Part shown: positions 27,097 to 34,231 of the stretch, in pieces
Layout: each line of letters starts with the position of its first letter
Numbering within the stretch: position 1 is the first letter of the stretch
NCBI GenBank assembly: GCA_902762355.1
Contig: CACWNR010000003.1
Coordinates: 124,001 to 188,000, forward strand
DNA: 64,000 nt
Direction of reading: 5' to 3'
DNA from: an uncultured Bacteroidales bacterium
GTDB lineage: Bacteria; Bacteroidota; Bacteroidia; Bacteroidales; Paludibacteraceae
Notes under the pieces: model-generated
What the model saw: the letters and a program-made list of their open reading frames with translations, nothing else
What the model was told of the DNA's origin: nothing
Databases searched by the model: none
Translations under genes and position numbers: made by a program

Positions 27097-27168
27097 AGGC
27101 CGGTAGCGGAGTCAAACCGCTCTAAACGGTTTTGCAGACCGCTGACTAAGTCGCTCATCCAACCGGCC
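27097..27168 (-). tRNA. tRNA-Cys (anticodon GCA)
   Basis: 72 bases: acceptor GGCCGGT/ACCGGCC, anticodon loop TCTGCAAAA region with GCA, T arm GCGG-TTTGACT-CCGC, and discriminator U as expected for cysteine. The next three template bases read CCA, possibly by chance. Confidence 0.93.
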
Positions 27169-27209
27169 GGAGCGCGTAAGCGCGACGCTTGTTTTTCACA
27201 AAGCGGGTG

Positions 27210-27240
27210 CAAAAGTACTGCTTTTTTTTGACATGTGCAA
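27210..27240 (-). promoter_or_regulatory. Promoter of tRNA-Cys (and sufB by readthrough)
   Basis: Minus strand TTG (27240-27238), 20 bases with ACATGTC then an A-tract, TACTTTTG (27217-27210). The whole block is nearly identical to the murI promoter. Confidence 0.85.
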
Positions 27241-27269
27241 ATATTTGCGCGTTTTTTTGCACTTTTTGT

Positions 27270-28124
27270 TTAAAAAAGGCACAAATCGGCGTCTGTGATC
27301 GTTCCTTTTGGACGTTTTTTACCCCTTGAAGGGTTCAAGGGAGCATAGGGTGAGGTGTAGCGACCGATATAGGGATTGATGATCTCGCGGGTTTGGTCAT
27401 CGGTCCACTGGCATTTATCGACGATCCACTCCAAGTACGAGCGATCGATACGCATCATGGACTCGATCGATTCGCCTTTATGTCCACCTTGACTGAGGTA
27501 GTAATAACTGCCGCGTTTGGTGAGCCAACGGTCGTAGGAGATGAATCCGAACTCATCGCGTTGTGCCCACTCCCACCCGTGCGCTGCCACCTGTGCTTTG
27601 AAGACCTCGATGGTAGCCATGACGTCGTCAAGCGAGTTATGGGCACCCTCGAAGGGATGACCGTAGTAACGGGTATAAGCGGCGGTGAGGTTATTATGCA
27701 GTTTCTCTCCGTTCTCATCGAGTTGTCCGGCGGTGTGGATACGCTCGAGCAGCAGGGCATCATACCAGGTGCGGTTATTGAAATCGAACTTCAATCCTGC
27801 ACGTTCAAAATTATAATGCATGAGCGGGGCATCGTAGCCGTTGCCGTTGTAAGAGAGCATATCGTGGGTGCCGACGAAGGCCACGAAGTCATCATAGACG
27901 CTGCGCAGCGATACGCCGTGCTCGAGCAGGAAGTCCTTGGATATATGATGCACGGCTTCTGCCTCGGCGGGGATGGTGAACTCCCCTTTGGGGAGGATAT
28001 ACCAATCGCGCTGGTCGAGGACAGACCATGTGTCGGTGTCGAACTTAACCAACGAGAGTTGGATAATATGCTCTTTCTGGACGTCGAGGCCGGTGGTCTC
28101 GGTATCAAAACAAACTAAAATCAT
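27270..28124 (-). CDS. DnaQ-like 3'-5' exonuclease with ExoX-like C-terminal domain
   Basis: 284 residues. DEDDh exonuclease motifs: FDTETTGL (ExoI, about 6-13), SYNGNGYDAPLM (ExoII) and HNSLDDVMAT (ExoIII with His and Asp). After residue 195 a small domain follows with YYYLSQGGHKGESIESM and YLEWIVDKC, resembling the ExoX-like C-terminal region. Such proteins degrade DNA or RNA from 3' ends; the substrate is not clear. The start overlaps the rlmI-like stop by 4 bases. Confidence 0.85.
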   Translation of the reverse strand: MILVCFDTETTGLDVQKEHIIQLSLVKFDTDTWSVLDQRDWYILPKGEFTIPAEAEAVHHISKDFLLEHGVSLRSVYDDFVAFVGTHDMLSYNGNGYDAPLMHYNFERAGLKFDFNNRTWYDALLLERIHTAGQLDENGEKLHNNLTAAYTRYYGHPFEGAHNSLDDVMATIEVFKAQVAAHGWEWAQRDEFGFISYDRWLTKRGSYYYLSQGGHKGESIESMMRIDRSYLEWIVDKCQWTDDQTREIINPYIGRYTSPYAPLNPSRGKKRPKGTITDADLCLF

Positions 28125-29377
28125 TCTACGTATAGCACTAATCCCTTGAGGTACTCACCTTCGGGGTGGTAAATATTGATGGGGTGATCTTGGGGCTGGT
28201 GGAGTTGGTGAAGGATACGCACCTTCCGTCCCACCTGTGCAGCGGCTGAGAAGACAGCAAGTCGGAAGGCCTCTTTGTCCACAGCCTGGGAGCAGGAGAA
28301 AGTAAAGAGGATACCACTCGGACGGATCATCTCGATGGCCTTGGCGTTAATGCGCTGGTAACCACGGAGGGCATTCTTGACCGCATCGCGATGTTTGGCA
28401 AAAGCCGGAGGATCGAGGATGATTAAATCATAATTTGTGATTTGTGATTTGTGATTGGTGATTTTCTCGCTCAGGAAATCGAACGCGTCGGCCGCATAGG
28501 CATGGTGGCGCGGGTCGTTGGGGAAGTTGCGGGCCACATTGACGTTGACGAGATCGATGGCTTTCTGACTTACATCAACGGAATCGACAGTCTTGGCTCC
28601 TCCACGCAGGGCGTAGAGGGAGAAGCCGCCGGTGTAGCAGAACATATTGAGGACGTCTTTACCTTTGGCGTAACGCTCTACGAGTGCACGGTTCTCTCGC
28701 TGGTCGATAAAGAAACCTGTCTTCTGTCCCCGCAACCAATCGATGCGGAACTGCAGGCCGTTTTCGGACGACCAGAAGTCTTCGGCTTGCTCGCAATCGG
28801 TCATGGCCAAGTACCCGATCTTATCGCCTTCGATAGGTGCTTTGAAAGGCAGTGTGTCGTCGGATTTATAATAGACGTTCTGCACTTGCGGGATCTCGTC
28901 CATGAGGGCTTGGGCGATCTGCTTGCGGCTAAGATGCATACCTATCGAATGCGCCTGAACGACCGCCGTGTCGGCATAGACATCGACGATAAGTCCCGGC
29001 AGGAAGTCCCCTTCGCCATGAATGAGACGGAAGGTATCATTATATTGGTGATTGGTGATTTGTGATTGGTGATTTGGGGTTAAACCAAGTGCTTCGCGCA
29101 CTTGGTAGGCTGCCCGGATACGCTCGTTCCAGAAATTTTCGGGAAGGTTCTCGACTCCGAAAGCCAGGATACGCACGGCGATCGAGCCTATCTGCCAGTG
29201 GCCTACACCGAGGACCTCATTAGCACTCGAGCGCACGCATACCAGTTCGCCTTCTTCCGGCGCCGGACTCTTATGCGAAGCGTCCAATACGACCTTCGCG
29301 ATAGCGCCCGAGAAGACCCAGGGATGGAAACGACGGAGGGACTCCTCCTTATGCGGTTTGAGATAGATAGTGGTCAT
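28121..29377 (-). CDS. rlmI: RlmI-like 23S rRNA 5-methylcytosine methyltransferase
   Basis: 418 residues. N-terminal PUA domain (ESLRRFHPWVFSGAI), central RlmI-type region (GQKTGFFIDQRENR), SAM-binding VLNMFCYTGGFSLYALRGG, catalytic IILDPPAFAKHR and ILFTFSCSQAVDKEAF with the second Cys. RlmI methylates C1962 of 23S rRNA in E. coli. Two heptanucleotide arrays encode inserts, NHQSQITNHQ near residue 105 and ITNHKSQITN directly before the DPP motif. Confidence 0.9.
   Translation of the reverse strand: MTTIYLKPHKEESLRRFHPWVFSGAIAKVVLDASHKSPAPEEGELVCVRSSANEVLGVGHWQIGSIAVRILAFGVENLPENFWNERIRAAYQVREALGLTPNHQSQITNHQYNDTFRLIHGEGDFLPGLIVDVYADTAVVQAHSIGMHLSRKQIAQALMDEIPQVQNVYYKSDDTLPFKAPIEGDKIGYLAMTDCEQAEDFWSSENGLQFRIDWLRGQKTGFFIDQRENRALVERYAKGKDVLNMFCYTGGFSLYALRGGAKTVDSVDVSQKAIDLVNVNVARNFPNDPRHHAYAADAFDFLSEKITNHKSQITNYDLIILDPPAFAKHRDAVKNALRGYQRINAKAIEMIRPSGILFTFSCSQAVDKEAFRLAVFSAAAQVGRKVRILHQLHQPQDHPINIYHPEGEYLKGLVLYVE
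28421..28466 (-). repeat. Heptanucleotide array (family A) in rlmI, 3' copy
   Basis: Plus-strand units around ATTTGTG, ATTTGTG, ATTTGTG, ATTGGTG, ATTTTCT; the encoded heptad lies a few residues before the DPP catalytic motif. Confidence 0.88.
29040..29076 (-). repeat. Heptanucleotide array (family A) in rlmI, 5' copy
   Basis: Units ATTGGTG, ATTGGTG, ATTTGTG, ATTGGTG, ATTTGGG with a strict 7-base period; protein insert NHQSQITNHQ. Confidence 0.88.
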
Positions 29378-29865
29378 TCTACGCCGTGGGTTAGATCGTG
29401 ATAGGCATGGAGCGAGAGGTTGTCGCTCACGTATTTGTAGCTATGCAGGTTGGTAAAACCGAGTGCAGCAATGAACGCCAGTTCCATATCGAAGACGCAG
29501 TCTTTGTAATCGGAGGCCAGCACAAAATCTGTACTTGTAAAGCAGGGAGCCTGTTTCACATTGTTGATTGTTGATTGTTGATTGCTGATTTTCAGTTCCG
29601 GTTCGGGGTACGTGACGTTGGGGTGGTAGAGGCGCACTTCGGTGACCTCTACCCAGGTGCCCAAGTCGAAGTTCGCACTGCCGGCGTAGCCGATATTGAT
29701 GAGTTCGGCATCACGGTCGAGATGCTGCAGGGAGCGGATGATATTGATGGCTCCGACGCCGGTGAAGATGAGTTCGGCATCACTCAGATCGAGTCCTAAT
29801 GCTTCTTTGGATTGATCGAGCAAAACGCGTTCGCCCTCTTCCGCCATGATGATAAATCTTGTCAT
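29374..29865 (-). CDS. Short MTA/SAH nucleosidase-like protein
   Basis: 163 residues of the PNP/nucleoside phosphorylase superfamily: LIFTGVGAINIIRSL and INIGYAGSANFDLGTWVEV match the substrate-binding core of methylthioadenosine/S-adenosylhomocysteine nucleosidase, and KYVSDNLSLHAY the late region. It is shorter than the usual 230 residues and carries a heptanucleotide-coded insert (KISNQQSTINNV, about residues 92-103). Placed ahead of rlmI, it could remove by-products of SAM use. Function is inferred. Confidence 0.72.
   Translation of the reverse strand: MTRFIIMAEEGERVLLDQSKEALGLDLSDAELIFTGVGAINIIRSLQHLDRDAELINIGYAGSANFDLGTWVEVTEVRLYHPNVTYPEPELKISNQQSTINNVKQAPCFTSTDFVLASDYKDCVFDMELAFIAALGFTNLHSYKYVSDNLSLHAYHDLTHGVE
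29560..29593 (-). repeat. Heptanucleotide array (family A) inside the nucleosidase gene
   Basis: Units ATTGTTG, ATTGTTG, ATTGTTG, ATTGCTG, ATTTTCA on the plus strand. Confidence 0.88.
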
Positions 29866-29884
29866 ATTCTTCCAAATTATGCCG

Positions 29885-29915
29885 CAAAATTACGAAAAAT
29901 AAATGAAATATGCAA
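29885..29915 (-). promoter_or_regulatory. Promoter of the nucleosidase-rlmI-exonuclease operon
   Basis: Minus strand TTG (29915-29913), 20 bases, TAATTTTG (29892-29885), about 20 bases before the start codon. Confidence 0.8.
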
Positions 29916-29931
29916 AAAAAATGTAAAAATA

Positions 29932-29963
29932 TTTGCGTATGTCAAAAAAAAGCAGTACTTTTG
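29932..29963 (+). promoter_or_regulatory. Promoter of tRNA-Met and the nuclease gene
   Basis: TTTG (29932-29935), 20 bases with GTCAAAAAAAAGCAG, TACTTTTG (29956-29963), 30 bases before the tRNA. Back-to-back with the nucleosidase promoter. Confidence 0.85.
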
Positions 29964-29993
29964 CACTCCCGTTTGAGAAATAACGGTGTATAT

Positions 29994-30065
<72 letters not shown>

Positions 30066-30069
30066 CACT

Positions 30070-31356
30070 ATGAAAAAGGCAGTTTTTATTTTTTTTCTGC
30101 TTAGCGCGCTCTCCGTTTCGGCGGTAGAGCGTGTTTCGTTAGAAGCCCTTCAAGCCGATTGGTCGGCGTACACGAACCGTGTAGTGGAGGTGACTACCCC
30201 ACTCGTGGTATGCGGTAGTTTCTATGACTCGTTGGTGTTAGCGCCTCAGCGTTTGTTCTGTCCGGAAGAGCGGGCAGCGGGTTTGGCGGACGGTGACAGC
30301 ACAGCGTATTATGCGATAGTTGCAGCGAACAAAGCGGCGAGTATTGTGTTGCATTGCCGGAACAGTTATTACAAAGTGCGTTGCGGGGATCAGGTGAAGG
30401 GTTTCAAGGCGCGGGTGACCGGTGCGCGGCACTTGCTGACGGGTCAACCGATCGCGACGAAGCATATGCCGGTGGATCGACTGAAAGGACCGAAGAAAGG
30501 GGAGTTGCGCATCGTGGGGGCGAACATAGAGAATTACTTCGCGGACTTAGGCGGGTATGCAACCAAACGTACGACCCCGGAGCAGCAGGCGTTCAAGACC
30601 GTTAAGTTGGTGAAAGCCTTGCGGGCGATGAAGGCGGATATTATTGCGTGCTGCGAGATGCAGGTGGGCGATAAGGCACCGGCGATGTTGCTTAAGGCCT
30701 TGAACAAAGACGGCAAGAAATATGCGTACGTGTCGATGCCGCTACAGAACATGGATCGTATCGGCGGATGTTTTATCTATAATACGGAACGCGTACGCGT
30801 GTACGCGCAACCGCTGTCGGCCTATCGGGACACGGCGAGTCATTACTACGGACGTATGTTCGCGGTGGGGTTCGAAGAGATAGCCAGCGGGGAGAAGTTG
30901 ATTGTGGGTGTGAACCATCTGAAGTCCAAACGGGCAGGAAGGGGTAATTACGACACGCACCTGAAGCGGATGGATAATGCCGATTCATTGTTAGCGATGC
31001 TGCCGCAGGCCGTGGAGGTCTTCGGGGACAAAGATGTATTGCTGCTGGGTGACTATAACTGCTACTCGCAGGAAGGGCCGATCCAGAAGATCGTTCGGGC
31101 AGGGTATGCCGACATGCTGCCGCTGGGCGGAGAGAATGACTACTCGTATATCTTCAAAGGCGAAGCGGGGTATCTGGATCGCTGTTTTGCCAACCCGTCG
31201 ATGGCGGTACAGATCGTGCAGGTGCGGCCGTGGCATGTCAATGCCGATTGGTACTACCAGCACGGGGCGTATAGGCTGCAAGATAAGTCGATGCATCGGT
31301 ATGCGGATCATGAGCCGATAGTGGTAGACATAAAATTGGTAATTGGTAATTGGTAA
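30070..31356 (+). CDS. Secreted endonuclease/exonuclease/phosphatase-family nuclease
   Basis: 428 residues. Signal peptide (MKKAVFIFFLLSALSVSA), an N-terminal OB-like region with GDQVKGFKARVTG, then the EEP fold: VGANIENYF, IIACCEMQ (metal Glu), VGVNHLKSKR (His), LLGDYNCY (Asp/Asn) and the C-terminal ADHEPIVVDI (catalytic Asp-His). This plan fits extracellular DNases of the ExeM/NucH type. The ATG sits four bases after tRNA-Met with no Shine-Dalgarno. The last residues (KLVIGNW) come from a heptanucleotide array. Confidence 0.85.
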   Translation: MKKAVFIFFLLSALSVSAVERVSLEALQADWSAYTNRVVEVTTPLVVCGSFYDSLVLAPQRLFCPEERAAGLADGDSTAYYAIVAANKAASIVLHCRNSYYKVRCGDQVKGFKARVTGARHLLTGQPIATKHMPVDRLKGPKKGELRIVGANIENYFADLGGYATKRTTPEQQAFKTVKLVKALRAMKADIIACCEMQVGDKAPAMLLKALNKDGKKYAYVSMPLQNMDRIGGCFIYNTERVRVYAQPLSAYRDTASHYYGRMFAVGFEEIASGEKLIVGVNHLKSKRAGRGNYDTHLKRMDNADSLLAMLPQAVEVFGDKDVLLLGDYNCYSQEGPIQKIVRAGYADMLPLGGENDYSYIFKGEAGYLDRCFANPSMAVQIVQVRPWHVNADWYYQHGAYRLQDKSMHRYADHEPIVVDIKLVIGNW

Positions 31357-31365
31357 TTGGTTAAT
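31333..31365 (+). repeat. Heptanucleotide array (family A) at the nuclease 3' end
   Basis: Units ATTGGTA, ATTGGTA, ATTGGTA, ATTGGTT, AATAAGA; the stop codon lies inside the array. Confidence 0.88.
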
Positions 31366-31366
31366 A

Positions 31367-31401
31367 AGAGAAATAGCAGCCATCGAGGCTGCTATTTCTC
31401 T
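31367..31401. terminator. Bidirectional terminator
   Basis: AGAGAAATAGCAGCC (31367-31381) pairs perfectly over 15 bases with 31387-31401. It separates the nuclease gene from the convergent tRNA-Arg transcript. Confidence 0.85.
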
Positions 31402-31402
31402 G

Positions 31403-31476
31403 TGATCCCGCTGGGGCTCAAACCCAGAACCTTCAGAACCGGAATCTGACACTCTATTCAATTGAGCTACGGGACC
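31403..31476 (-). tRNA. tRNA-Arg (anticodon CCG)
   Basis: 74 bases: acceptor GGTCCCG/CGGGATC, anticodon arm TCAGA-TTCCGGT-TCTGA, T arm CTGGG-TTTGAGC-CCCAG, discriminator A. Its first 23 bases overlap the 3' end of the upstream Fur-like gene. Confidence 0.92.
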
Positions 31477-31945
31477 GAGGGATCAGTCTTTTGATTGTTT
31501 TAATTCTACATATTTTGCATTCTCCATAGACGATCAAAGAGTAGTTCAGCATGTTAAAGTTATAATACTTATGTTCTTTGATCATTCGTGCGACAACCGG
31601 GTCGGTAAAGTCGGCTTTACGGCCGCATTTTTTGCAGACTATCTGCAATCGGTTGGCCGTACCGGTGATGAGTTCGTATTCGGTGGCGGCTTTGCCTCGT
31701 TGTCTTTTGATGGCGTGTATTACCTGCGCATCGATTAACAGACTGAGGGTGTTATAGACCGTTCCGATGGAGATCATATCTGCTTTGCAAGCCTCGAACA
31801 ACTGGTCAGCCGTAAAGGGTTGCGACAGTTGGCAGGCATGCTCCAAGACCATACTCCTTACTTTCGTCGGCTTTTTGTCGTTATCGAGGAGATAGCGACG
31901 AAACTGCGTCAGCGCACTACTATATGAGCGAACAGCTTTAGGCAT
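31454..31945 (-). CDS. Fur-family regulator lacking the His-rich metal site
   Basis: 163 residues. The winged helix is in FTADQLFEACKADMISIGTVYNTLSLLIDAQVIHAI, and the C-terminal zinc site in CKKCG (two Cys) and CKIC (two Cys). The HHHH-x-C stretch before the first Cys pair of Fur, Zur and PerR is replaced by TGTANRLQIVCKKCG, so the usual regulatory metal site is incomplete. It overlaps the preceding gene by one base (TGATG), and its end runs into tRNA-Arg. Confidence 0.85.
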   Translation of the reverse strand: MPKAVRSYSSALTQFRRYLLDNDKKPTKVRSMVLEHACQLSQPFTADQLFEACKADMISIGTVYNTLSLLIDAQVIHAIKRQRGKAATEYELITGTANRLQIVCKKCGRKADFTDPVVARMIKEHKYYNFNMLNYSLIVYGECKICRIKTIKRLIPRSRSSIE

Positions 31946-33075
31946 CAGATCGACTTGATATACGCGCGACGACGTTTGTGTTGCTTATGGTCGAACTGCG
32001 TAAAGTTAGCGATGTTCTTGGTGTTAGTCTCCAAGATGGAGGTGGTCTCCAGTATCTTCATACCATATGCGTTCATACGGGGTATCTGATCCTGGAAGAA
32101 GAGGGCGTTCACACCGGTGCCTTGATAATCCGGGCGCACGGCGATGAGCAGGAGGTTGAAGACCTCGATATGCTTGGCCTTGAGTGCCTTGAGTATATGA
32201 TACCAACCGAAGGGGAACAGTTTACCGCCGCACTTACGGAGGGCATTGGATATATCCGGCATACCGAGTCCGACGCCAACGATCTCATCTTTCTCGTTCA
32301 CGACGATGGTCACGAAATCGAAGTTGAGGATCGGGAAGTATATCTTCTTGTAGTAGTTCTTCTGGGCGTCGGTCATGGGCTGGAAGTTATAGAGCTTCTG
32401 GTAGGCCTCGTCGATGACGTCCATATACTCGATACCGTACTTACGCTCCAGTTCGCGGGAGTTCTTCACTTTGTCCACGTGGACATGCGAGCGTTGCTTG
32501 ACTATCTCAGCGATGCGGTTGAGTCGCTCGGGTACACCCTGCGGGGGATAGACCTGCAGTTCGATCCAGTCCGCCTCTTTGGTCAGGCCGTAGGCCTCGA
32601 TGTGTCGTACGTAGTACGGGTAGTTATAGAGCGAGGCCATCGGGGCGAGGTACTTGTAGCCCTCGAGGAGCAGTCCCTCGTGGTCGAAGTCGGTGAAGCC
32701 GACGGGTCCGTTGAGGGCGTCCATGCCACGTTCTTTTCCCCATGCGGCTACGGTATCGAGGAGGGCTTTGCTGACCTCGAGATCATCGATAAAATCGAAC
32801 CAACCGAAGCGTACGTGCTTGTAGCCCCAGGTCTCATTGGCGCGGCGGTTGATGATACCGGCGATGCGTCCGACGGGTTTGCCGTCGCGGTACGCCATCC
32901 ATAGTTGGTACTCGCTGACCTCCAACGCGGGGTTGGTCTCCGGGTTGAAGCAGTTCATCTCATCGAAGAACAACGGGGGACAATAATACGGGCAATCCGC
33001 ATACAAATCGTTAGCGAACTGAATGAATTGTTTCAGTTCGCGCTTGGTGTGTATTTCTCGTATTTCTACTGCCAT
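31945..33075 (-). CDS. GNAT-like acyltransferase of unknown substrate
   Basis: 376 residues from the ATG at 33075 (MAVEIREIHTKRELKQFIQF). GNAT features include VGRIAGIINRRAN in the first half and LLLIAVRPDYQGTGVNALFF, the acetyl-CoA loop, near residue 320. Related large proteins are annotated only as N-acetyltransferase-domain proteins. The start lies four bases after tRNA-Ala, and no Shine-Dalgarno fits in that gap. Confidence 0.72.
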   Translation of the reverse strand: MAVEIREIHTKRELKQFIQFANDLYADCPYYCPPLFFDEMNCFNPETNPALEVSEYQLWMAYRDGKPVGRIAGIINRRANETWGYKHVRFGWFDFIDDLEVSKALLDTVAAWGKERGMDALNGPVGFTDFDHEGLLLEGYKYLAPMASLYNYPYYVRHIEAYGLTKEADWIELQVYPPQGVPERLNRIAEIVKQRSHVHVDKVKNSRELERKYGIEYMDVIDEAYQKLYNFQPMTDAQKNYYKKIYFPILNFDFVTIVVNEKDEIVGVGLGMPDISNALRKCGGKLFPFGWYHILKALKAKHIEVFNLLLIAVRPDYQGTGVNALFFQDQIPRMNAYGMKILETTSILETNTKNIANFTQFDHKQHKRRRAYIKSI

Positions 33076-33079
33076 AAAG

Positions 33080-33152
33080 TGGAGCATAGGGGAGTCGAAC
33101 CCCTGACCTCAACATTGCGAACGTTGCGCTCTACCAACTGAGCTAATACCCC
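33080..33152 (-). tRNA. tRNA-Ala (anticodon CGC)
   Basis: 73 bases: acceptor GGGGTAT/ATGCTCC, D arm AGCTCAGTTGGTAGAGC, anticodon loop TTCGCAA (CGC reads GCG), T loop TTCGACT, discriminator A. It lies between tmRNA and a protein gene, with the ATG four bases after its 3' end. Confidence 0.92.
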
Positions 33153-33177
33153 GCGACGCCAGTCGCGTCAAATTAAG

Positions 33178-33567
33178 TGGAGCTAGCGGGAGTCGAACCC
33201 GCGTCCAAACAAGGAACACTTGCGCTTTCTACACGCTTATCTTGGCCTTGATTTTCGTACGGAAGCAAGACCCAAGCCACCAACCTCCGTCTTATCTGCT
33301 AAAGTTTCGAAATCGCATCGCAGCCTACGTTTTCTATTCTGTGAATTTCCGCACCGCTATATCCATTGAGCCCACAGACTCGGCTTGGAGCGATGTCTCG
33401 TTCAGATGCCTTGCATCCGAAAAAGGCTAATCTACTATACTTCGATTAAGCAGCGAGAGCATACTCATAGTTGCCAGTTATCTTTTGAAGCGAGATTAAA
33501 GAGCGTTGCCTCATTGCTCTGCGTGCTTACACAACCATTCTACCTGCTGTCAAAACCAGATAGCCCC
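33178..33567 (-). ncRNA. ssrA: Transfer-messenger RNA (tmRNA)
   Basis: About 390 bases. The 5' GGGGCTA pairs with the 3' TAGCTCC, and the 3' part has the T arm GTTCGACTCCCGC. The tag frame reads GNYEYALAA then TAA, with a GGC resume codon, close to the Bacteroidetes tag type GxxNYALAA. The discriminator A is followed by CTT, so CCA is added after transcription. Confidence 0.95.
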
Positions 33568-33705
33568 CTCGCTTACACTAAGACTCGTGCGAGTCGCTGC
33601 CATGCAACTCCATATGGCACTACGTCTTGTGCTACGCTCTCCCCGTAGCAAACAACCATGGTTGGTTTACTCCGGGGGCCCCAGGATGAACCTTTAAAGC
33701 GAAAA
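33568..33705 (-). other. Structured leader upstream of tmRNA
   Basis: From the promoter at 33712 to the tmRNA 5' end, about 138 transcribed bases hold several hairpins on the minus strand: GGGGCCCC, GCTACGGGGAGAGCGTAGC, GCCATATGG...GCATGGC and GACTCGCACGAGTC. A 28-codon frame (MVVCYGESVAQ...) begins at its ATG. I cannot match it to SRP RNA or another known RNA. Confidence 0.5.
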
Positions 33706-33711
33706 AGCGTG

Positions 33712-33742
33712 CAAAATTACAACTTTTTTGTTATATATGCAA
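33712..33742 (-). promoter_or_regulatory. Promoter of the tmRNA - tRNA-Ala - GNAT - fur-like - tRNA-Arg transcript
   Basis: Minus strand TTG (33742-33740), 20 bases, TAATTTTG (33719-33712). Confidence 0.8.
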
Positions 33743-33771
33743 GCCTAAACTACTTTTTTTTGCTAAAAAAC

Positions 33772-33802
33772 TTGTATATTTGATTTTTTTGTAGTAATTT
33801 TG
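33772..33802 (+). promoter_or_regulatory. Promoter of secG
   Basis: TTG (33772-33774), 20 bases, TAATTTTG (33795-33802), about 50 bases before the ATG. Divergent from the tmRNA promoter. Confidence 0.8.
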
Positions 33803-33853
33803 CAGCCGATTTGTACCCGGTGGGGTCAGTTATGAAACTAAATTCATAAAATT

Positions 33854-34162
33854 ATGTACATATTTTTAACTATCTTAATCGTTATCGCCGCTATTCTGTT
33901 GACGCTGTTGGTGTTGGTACAGAACAGTAAAGGCGGAGGATTGGCAGCAGGTTTTGCAGGTGGCAACCAAGTGATGGGTGCTCCGAAGACAGCTGACTTC
34001 CTGGAGAAAGCGACTTGGACATTAGTAGCACTGATCGTAGTATTCTCGATTGCAGCCGTTGGTTTCAGCAAGGGTCAGCAAGAGGTAGCAGAGGATCAGT
34101 CGGTTATCCAAGTTGAGCAGACTGCTCCGGCAGCTGAGTTGCCGGCAGAGGGCGCTGAATAA
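33854..34162 (+). CDS. secG: Preprotein translocase subunit SecG
   Basis: 102 residues. Two membrane helices (about 3-20 and 52-70) flank the conserved loop LVQNSKGGGLAAGFAGGNQVMGAPKTADFLEKATW. The C-terminal tail is acidic and Ala/Glu-rich. SecG assists SecYE-driven secretion. Single-gene transcript with its own promoter and terminator. Confidence 0.93.
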   Translation: MYIFLTILIVIAAILLTLLVLVQNSKGGGLAAGFAGGNQVMGAPKTADFLEKATWTLVALIVVFSIAAVGFSKGQQEVAEDQSVIQVEQTAPAAELPAEGAE

Positions 34163-34180
34163 TTTAGCGCTAAGCACAAA

Positions 34181-34214
34181 AAAAATACGACTCGCAGTTG
34201 CGAGCCGTATTTTT
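34181..34214. terminator. Bidirectional terminator after secG
   Basis: AAAAATACGACTCGCA and TGCGAGCCGTATTTTT pair with one mismatch around a 2-base centre. Shared with the convergent secreted-protein gene. Confidence 0.85.
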
Positions 34215-34231
34215 GTTATACCCTATTGGGT

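Noticed and set aside
33178-33690. A longer or two-piece tmRNA starting at GGGGCCCC
   Set aside because: The acceptor pairs perfectly only with GGGGCTA at 33567; the GGGGCCCC stretch leaves two mismatches.
33568-33705. Leader before ssrA considered as SRP RNA
   Set aside because: The GGUCAGG...GGAAGCAGCC core of bacterial SRP RNA is absent.
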